64,000 nucleotides of DNA from contig JASANH010001409.1 in the NCBI GenBank assembly GCA_030248295.1, positions 186,001-250,000 on the forward strand, written 5' to 3'. Positions 57,901 to 64,000 of the stretch are shown here, piece after piece. A model generated the notes under the pieces. It saw nothing but the letters and a program-made list of their open reading frames with translations. It ran no database searches and was not told the DNA's origin. Both the position numbers and the translations under genes were made by a program. Each line of letters starts with the position of its first letter. Position 1 is the stretch's first letter. Source of the stretch: Mesodorylaimus sp. YZB2_4. Taxonomy: Eukaryota > Nematoda > Enoplea > Dorylaimida > Dorylaimidae.

Positions 57901-60017
57901 GGTTGTACCCATAACCCTGCTGTGAAGTAATGGGAAAGTTGCTTCAGAAAAGTACTCGTATATTTCGCATGTCTGTTTCCAAAAAAGATACAGAGCTTAT
58001 TAAAAAACACCAAATTGAAATCGGTCGACTGCAATAAGCGGCAGCCGAACTAAAGTTTTTTTCAATTTTTGGTAATCCTAAAATTGGTTTTGTTTTTTTA
58101 CTGTTTCAAACCTGTTCCATAATCGACTGTTGTCTTGATCGATCAATGTCAGCGGCGGTTGTCTTGCAGGGAAAGTCGTGTTAAAAAATTTGCATATCGA
58201 AGTCGATGCTTATTATGCATCGGAAATAGATTCCAAAGCCATCTTGGTGACCATGGTCAAACATCCGAACAAAATCGAGTATTTGGGCGATGTCAGACAA
58301 TTGACGAATAAAATGGTAAGTCGAGAGATCTGACAGTTACCTTTTGTTTGGATGATCAGGCGATACTTTTCGCTCAGATCCAAGAAATCGGCCCGATCGA
58401 TCTGCTGATCGGAGGATCGCCGTGCAACGAGTTGAGTGGAGCCAACGCCAACAGACGCGGCCTATGCGGTGAGGGTGCCTTCTATTCTGGGCCAGTCTGA
58501 TCTTGAGGGGAGTGTTGGAGGGCTCCACCGGGCTGAGTCAATCACCTAACCAGGTTCTCTGTCCGTTTATTTGTCAGACAAGAGTGGAAGCGGGGTCCTG
58601 TTCTTCGAATATGCGCGGATCCTTCGCCACTTGAAAAAGCTAAACGAGCAGGATGGCCGCAATTTATTGTGGATGTTCGAGAACGTGGCCACCATGACCA
58701 AAGAGGACAGGGCCATTATGGACGAATGTTTGGGGGTAAGTGCAAGCCAGGGGTCGAAAGTGATCGCACTAACTATTCGTACCTTGCAGTGCACTCCGGC
58801 CAAGTACGATTCGGCCAACTTCTCGGCGCAAAGGCGGAAAAGATGGTTTTGGGGGAACATCCCCGGCATGCACGAGTGAGTGGCCGATAGTCGTGGTTAG
58901 TCTAGATGCATTGACTCGCCTTTCAGGAACACGACCCCCACGACGTACGGCGAGCCGCCAGTGCTGGACGATGTTCTGACGCCCGGTTGCGGCCGCGTGG
59001 CGCAGGTAAGTTGGGCTAGGTTGGATGTGGTGGGGGAGCTCGTAAGCGTCGAGCAGAGTCAGTCCATTGGTCTTTCCTGAATGTTCCAAATGGATTTAGA
59101 AATTCCCCAAATGCCAGACAAATATACCCCCGGCACAGAATCCTGTGTGGAAATGGGATCGTATTCGCACTCGGCCTGGATGGAAGCACTGGCGCGAGGG
59201 CAGTGCGAACAACTTTGCTTCTGCTTTTTGCTCATTTGAGCGGGACCCGTTTTTGCGTATAGGCACTTAGCAGACACCTTTTAGGCTGAGGGGGGACTGG
59301 CAGCATTCGGAACCTACTCTCGCAAGCGAAAAACAAGAATAGCTCTTGGATGCTACGGTAGGGGGGGGGGGGGGATTTCAATACATGCTAATTTTCCCGC
59401 CCCTTTCAATTTCACGTAGGCGAAAATTCAAATTTAAAAAGGCGGGAAAACTGGCATCTGCGTCTTCTGTCTGAGTGCCTGGATCAGGTATGTGCAGCAG
59501 TGTATTGTAGTCTTGCCCTTTGGCCAAAGAATAGTGAGGCCGAAAGGGTATGTCTGGATCGCTGTAAGGAAATCTAAAGTAGAAATGAAAAGCCTGCTGA
59601 GCGAGGTGATTGCATCCACACTGGCCCCGTCATGCATTGAATACAAGTGTAGTCAGGACAAAGGCATAGACCAGTTTGTTGTTTCTAGTTCAAGAAGATT
59701 CGAACCATCACCTCGAAACGAAGCAGCATGAAACAAGGCCCGGATAACAAAAACGAACCGGTGCTGATGCAGGGAAAGTCAGATGTGCTGTGGCCGACGG
59801 AATTGGAGAAGTAAGTGTTTTTTTGGCTTTGCCATAATTAATTTTGAGTACTAATTAACATTTCAGGCTTTTCGGATTGCCTTCGAGTTACACGGATGTG
59901 AACGGGTTTTCGAGCGTTGAACGACAAAAGCTGATCGGGCGAGGGTGGACTGTGCAGGTGGTCCAACATATTCTTCGACCCTTGCAGCATTTCTTCAAGA
60001 CCACGGACTCCGAATAA
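54971..60017 (+). CDS. DNMT3: DNA (cytosine-5) methyltransferase DNMT3, copy B (ADD-MTase, no PWWP)
   Basis: Thirteen exons: 54971-55154, 55209-55312, 56400-56512, 56573-56627, 56682-56807, 56866-56941, 58170-58315, 58378-58468, 58578-58735, 58790-58875, 58927-59005, 59689-59810, 59867-60017. Phases agree, giving 496 aa. It starts with an acidic Ser/Asp segment equivalent to the linker of copy A, then the ADD domain ([33 protein letters not shown]). Methyltransferase motifs are [19 protein letters not shown] with Cys near 284 (usual PCND has become PCNE), VI FENV near 334, [12 protein letters not shown] and [13 protein letters not shown]. Exon 3 equals two exons of copy A, so an intron was gained or lost. 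The intact frame and motifs predict an active or recently active enzyme. Loss of PWWP should change chromatin targeting. The start codon opens the first exon at a TATA-poor site. Confidence 0.93.
55902..55915 (+). repeat. poly-G tract (14 G) in DNMT3 copy B intron
   Basis: Inside the 1.09-kb intron between the two halves of the ADD domain. Confidence 0.9.
57672..57835 (-). mobile_element. tRNA-headed SINE, family 2, copy c (intronic)
   Basis: Best-preserved copy. On the minus strand it starts GGGGTCGTGGCCTAGCGGG (A box), has a pseudo-anticodon arm with CCTCTCACGC, B box GGGTTCGACTCCCGCC, then a T-rich tail and CCCTCGAGTGC. It sits in the 1.2-kb intron of DNMT3 copy B that splits methyltransferase motif I, in opposite orientation to the gene. 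Confidence 0.75.
59361..59374 (+). repeat. poly-G tract (14 G) in DNMT3 copy B intron
   Basis: In the 683-bp intron before the penultimate exon. Confidence 0.9.
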
Positions 60018-60370
60018 TGATTCATCCAGCTATCGATCGATATTTGGAATATTTTTTGTGGATTGGAGACTGCCAGGCCTTTTTTGTTGCTGGGACTGTA
60101 AGCAAGTGTGTTTTTCGTCTAGATGGGAAGTGTGTCGGTGGAGTGTGAGAGTGGTGGATTTGGTTGGTCGTCGATCGTAGTTTGTATTATGCAGTCGTCG
60201 CGGATGGATGGGGAGGCGGAATTGGGAAGTGATGGAAATTTAGTGCGAATGAGAGCCGTGCGAGAAGTGTTGATTTCGTAATGTGGTGTCGTTGTTACGT
60301 TGGCACTGGAGGAGACGCCGCAAGCTGTCTACAAGCTTTAGCCTGGAGGGTTGTACTACCGATTCAGGGT
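60018..60370. other. 3' flank of DNMT3 copy B
   Basis: A Met-led frame at about 60191-60280 (MQSSRMDGEAELGSDG...) ending near gtaatg could be the first exon of the next candidate gene. Confidence 0.35.
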
Positions 60371-61245
60371 CATCGCCAGAATACATTCTCTTATTTATCC
60401 GAGCGCAGCAGCTGTTGAAGATCCCGGAAGAACAAGCCGTTTTACTTGATGGCTTCTGGTCATATCGGCCTTGGTCTCGTTGGTCATCGTGGCTGTTCTG
60501 TATGTCACTGGCCGAGATCAGAGGTGCAAATGTAAGTGCATGTGTTGATTGTGGGGTGCGATGAGGCTTGTTAAAGAGGGATAAGTCTTGAACAAAAGTT
60601 TGATTTAAAAAAGTTTCTTCGTTCTTATTTAGATGATCGGCGAATTCAGATCAGGCGTTGCATTGGCCGATGGGGTTAAAGCGGCTGCAGCACCGTCCGC
60701 ACCGTGATGGCCTACGCAACTGCCGAGCAGGTATCGAATCTGTAAGGCCGTCATCCGACTGCTCGACCAGATTCGATGAAGACGTAGATATTCGATTTCA
60801 TTGGTGCTAAGGGCGGCCTGGGTATGGAAGCAGACGATGCGAGTGGAGGCAGTCCCGAAAGTATCTCGACGGCAGTCGCGAGGAAGCATCAATGGCCAAG
60901 TCCATTTCGATCATTCGTCAGGCAGTGGTGCGAACGGCAACGACGTGGGAGCTGCTGCCATTAGGTAAGGTGCTCAGAGTATCGATGCTGTGCACGCAAT
61001 TAAGGAATCGAGGATAACTGAGATAACGGATCTGGGTGCAGCCTGTAGCGGTGATGAGGTACGAGTAGTCTGGAAAGTGGAAGGTGTCTTTCTGACGTCC
61101 TTTCCTTTTAGGTTTTGGCGACGAGGAAGAACCGAACCAGGTCTGGGATATCAGCAGTATTGAACAACTTTGCGAGACGGAGGAAGTGGCGTGTGGACGG
61201 TGCATAGGCCAGTGTCGACATCGAGCCAGCAATCGGATGCGGTGA
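60371..61245 (+). CDS. candidate single-pass membrane protein, 3' portion
   Basis: Exons 60812-60964 and 61112-61245 join in phase 1 and read SRKYLDGSREEASMAKSISI, then WELLPLGFGDEEEPNQVWDI, with a Cys-bearing tail (CGRCIGQC) to a stop at 61245. Upstream, a block ending at a gtaagt donor (60531, phase 1) encodes an excellent membrane segment, WLLVISALVSLVIVAVLYV, followed by GRDQRCK. In that frame a TGA sits directly before the tryptophan, and I see no acceptor after it, so the N-terminal part is broken, uses a different splice, or contains an error. No family is recognised. Confidence 0.38.
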
Positions 61246-63294
61246 CTGCCAGTGCCATCGTAATTCTCGCCTTGGTACATCACCACCTCTTCGTCTTATT
61301 CGCGGGCTGCATTACCAAATTTTTCGTCTTTCGTGTGATGTACAATATGATACAGTAGTGAGTGGTGCGTCGAGGTTTGGGAGGAATCTCCATCGGGAGG
61401 TTGCAGGCGTTAGTCTAGAGTTGATGATTCCCTGATGACTGTGATTAGTTGCTTCTAATTCAAGATTCCAGCTCCTCCATGACATTTTTTGTTCCTGGCA
61501 GGGCACCATTAGAGTAGTTGTTTGATCTCAGGTTGACAAGTTGAGGATTCAGGGGCAGTTGATTGAGAGGCTGGTTGTGCGTGTTCTTTGCTTGCGCATG
61601 CAGATATGTCCGAACGAGTGATTCGTTGTACTTTGTGTGGGCCAATTTTGTAGTTGGCGTGATTTACTCTTGATTTGTGTTTTCGAGCATTTCTGGGCAC
61701 AGTTTTGTGCTATGCATTTGTAATCGACGGGTATGAGTTGGCGTGGTACTTTATGCGCGAGTGCCTTCACCATTTGCAATCTTTTTGAATTGCGAGTGGC
61801 AATTTCGGGAAAAAAATTCATGGATTTTTGCGAGTGAGTGGAGTGAAAGTGTGTTGGCGACTCAGGGGTAAGTTTGGGCTGTGGTCGGGCCGGGGAGTGG
61901 CCAGCTAGACCGTCTGCTTGATGGGGACAGTGTTGATGCCCCGCCTGAATGAAAGGCATATTCTCCTTGGCAATTGGTTGCAGCCTTGCAGAGAGAACGC
62001 AGGCGGTCAGTACCTCGTCCCTCGAGACCTCGATTCCGGTCCCAGTAGTCTCTCCTGCTGTGCTAAGCTGTGCTTGATCCCCGACCCCCTGACGGCCTTC
62101 AGGAGTCCTGCTGCTTCAGCTTGGACGTCTGGTCCCAATAAAAAGCTCAGAAATACATAGGATCTCTCATGATTGATAAAACGATTCAGTGCCGTCCCCG
62201 TTCCAAGCATGTGAAAGGGGCGAACCTTGTGACTCAGTCCTGCTTTAAATTCCCGCCTATTGCTGTAGGCGCTTGCTAGCCGGCCTCTTACCTCATTTTG
62301 AGCATTCTATTCGGTGGGTGTGCGCCCCAGGCGGCGGGCTGGCGGAAACAACAAAAGGATCGAAAGAACGGCGGCGAAGAGGAGGGAAGCAATTCTTATC
62401 AGTTTATATTTACGATCGGCTTCGTAGCGGAAAGATAGGACGGGCGGAGACTGGAAACAGTCGGTGTTTGGCGGGGTGTGGACGAACTGATTTCTGAGCG
62501 GGGAAAGTTTTGGTAAGAAAAAGTTGGTTTGTCGGCCTGAGAATGTGTAATGGGCGTATTGGAGCTAATAGATTTCTATTTCGGCATCCTCTGAATCATT
62601 GCTTTCGCTTTTTAAGACTGATAGCCAGTGAAGTTTCTATTCTTGGTTGCGTGCACGCACGTATACGTGCGTCATTTGCGCCAGTTCGAATATCGTCATG
62701 GCTGGGGCGGGGATGAGGTGGAAGCAACGATAGCTTCTGCTTGGTAATCATACAAATGAAGGAGGGCATGAGTCGTCGTTGCAAGTTTTGCTTTCCAATC
62801 ATGGTGAAGGTTATTGTTGGGAAAATTGATTTGAAATTCTCAATTTATTGAGGCGTTTCCTAGCTCCTCCTCGCGTCTGCTTTGCTTGCGGGAGGCAAAC
62901 TGTGTATCATAGAATAAAGCCCCAATTATGAAAAGCAATTAGGCCTGTCTGTACGTGTTTGACTTTGTGCGTTAGATGTGCCCTTTATGGGTGTATCCAC
63001 TTTGCGGGCACCTGTTCGATAGGTGGGATTTCATTTCCCCATCGGCTAGAATTGCCTGTAATAAGGGTGCATAAATGGGTTTTACTGGCATTTTGTCGTG
63101 GCTGCCATTTCCTGAGAGCCGACTTTGCTTGTGTAAGAGGGACAGTGTCGCTCGTTTCCCATCCTAGGTCGTCCGGGTATTATTCTTTTCCCCGTTTTCA
63201 CTTTATTCTCTTACACGGGACGTGCTGGCGCGGGCTGAGTTTGGTCGAGGTTTCGCGAAGGGTTCGAATCAATTTCAAACCGCAACGGCCCCTT
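61246..63294. other. no supported gene
   Basis: Minus-strand frames at 61312-61959 are open in several registers without splice or domain support. 61980-62170 has a GC-rich block with tRNA-like words but no convincing A and B boxes together. Confidence 0.4.
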
Positions 63295-63700
63295 CTAAGC
63301 ATATTCTGCGCTTGAATACGCTTCTAATGCTTTGGCTCGTCTTGAGTTGAGGCGGGCGAGGAGAGTCCGTTCTTCTTTTGGCGGTTCCGTGTCCCTGATG
63401 CTCGCCGAAGCTTTGTCTACCGGTGAGGGCGAAATGTAATTGTCGTCATTTCCGAATACGGAGTGCAGCAAGCTCGAAACGAGCCGGCCTCCATGTCCGA
63501 CGTACTCATCCTTCATTTCAAAGGCGGTGCGCTTAGTAGGTTGACGTTTTCGTTTTGGGTTACTGCTTGTACTCGTACGTGTTCTTGTTTCGCGTTTTGT
63601 CTTGTCCCTAATGACTCAATTTTCTTCCAATTTCGACCGGCCTCTCTTCGACGAGCGAGTTTGCTCGATGATGTTCTGAGACGGCGTTTCTAATCCCGGC
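63295..63700 (-). CDS. candidate terminal exons of an unrecognised basic protein
   Basis: The last 73 codons, from 63516 to the stop at 63295, read MKDEYVGHGGRLVSSLL, then FGNDDNYISPSPVD, a Glu/Lys stretch and LLARLNSRRAKALEAY. The frame is also open upstream through a Lys/Arg/Thr-rich segment (NPKRKRQPTKRTAFE) to an acceptor-like site near 63612. An alternative 47-nt intron (gtacga...ctactaag) would join a different upstream frame (RRREAGRNWKKIESLG) in phase 0. Either way the sense is protein-like and basic, suggesting a nuclear protein. The 5' part is not located. Confidence 0.42.
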
Positions 63701-64000
63701 TTATGTTCGTGTTTTACGTAGGGAACTTAGCCAAAATGGGTTACTCAGCTAGTCGGCGGCAATGGAGGCCGACATCGTCGCCGAGGCTGGTGACGCCGAA
63801 GATGGTTTTAAAAGAGGGGAATACAAGAACCTAAATGGTTTCCTTGCTCGTCTCTCCAGGGACGTAATGGCCAGGCGGACAGGCTGTTTCGTGTTTGCTT
63901 TTTGTCATTCTCTGCCTAGGCCAGACTGAACTGGCCTTTACTTACTCTTTACCATTGTGGGCACGAGAACGCATTTTCGAATCACCTTTGCGCGGGTATT
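63701..64000. other. right edge, no supported gene
   Basis: May include the 5' part of the minus-strand candidate that ends at 63295. No clear signal exon or repeat seen. Confidence 0.35.

Noticed and set aside
1-64000. CRISPR arrays, bacterial operons or phage genes
   Set aside because: No regularly spaced repeats. Every solid gene is intron-bearing and of animal type.

Overview
The window is nuclear DNA from an animal. Genes are split by GT-AG introns, many only about 45-100 nt long. They encode animal families: a DNMT3 cytosine methyltransferase, an FBH1 F-box helicase, a CNBP zinc-knuckle protein, SLC35B4, an amino-acid transporter and a peptide GPCR. tRNA-derived SINEs lie between them. 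Two secreted proteins with the cysteine framework I associate with the chondroitin-proteoglycan-4 (CPG4) domain, a family I know from nematodes, suggest a nematode. Most nematodes have lost DNMT3, so I infer an early-branching (Enoplea-like) lineage. The clade call is inference. Exon coordinates were read by eye and checked by phase and length arithmetic.

Layout. 0-9.3 kb: repeats and long G/C homopolymers, a CPG4-like gene on the minus strand (4628-5899), a signal-peptide exon on the minus strand (7348-7508) and a small secreted-protein candidate (8990-9239). 11.4-15 kb: an eight-exon amino-acid transporter, a small membrane-protein candidate and a minus-strand candidate gene. 16.3-17.8 kb: a two-exon peptide GPCR. 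17.94-18.81 kb: an 866-bp DNA transposon relic with TGT...ACA ends, a CCGG target duplication and an integrase fragment, which I read as Ginger1-like. 20.3-21.8 kb: the second CPG4-like gene. 22.6-27 kb: an unrecognised 512-aa gene and an ankyrin-repeat gene, both minus. 30.5-33.7 kb: FBH1, minus. 34.4-35.8 kb: CNBP. 36.9-41.4 kb: DNMT3 copy A (PWWP-ADD-methyltransferase). 42.3-46.1 kb: SLC35B4. 49.5-49.9 kb: a DNMT3 pseudogene fragment. 51.6-52.3 kb: an unrecognised 106-aa gene. 55-60 kb: DNMT3 copy B (ADD-methyltransferase, no PWWP found). 60.4-61.2 kb and 63.3-63.7 kb: two further candidates.

Functional reading. The main feature is a 23-kb locus holding three DNMT3-derived units, two apparently intact and one broken, with unrelated genes and SINEs between them. 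Copy A can be expected to read histone tails through both PWWP and ADD, copy B only through ADD; both keep the catalytic PCN and ENV motifs. The two CPG4-like genes share signal peptide, exon number, intron phases and cysteines but have unrelated C-termini. The SINEs form at least two tRNA-headed families, and one copy sits inside a DNMT3 copy B intron.
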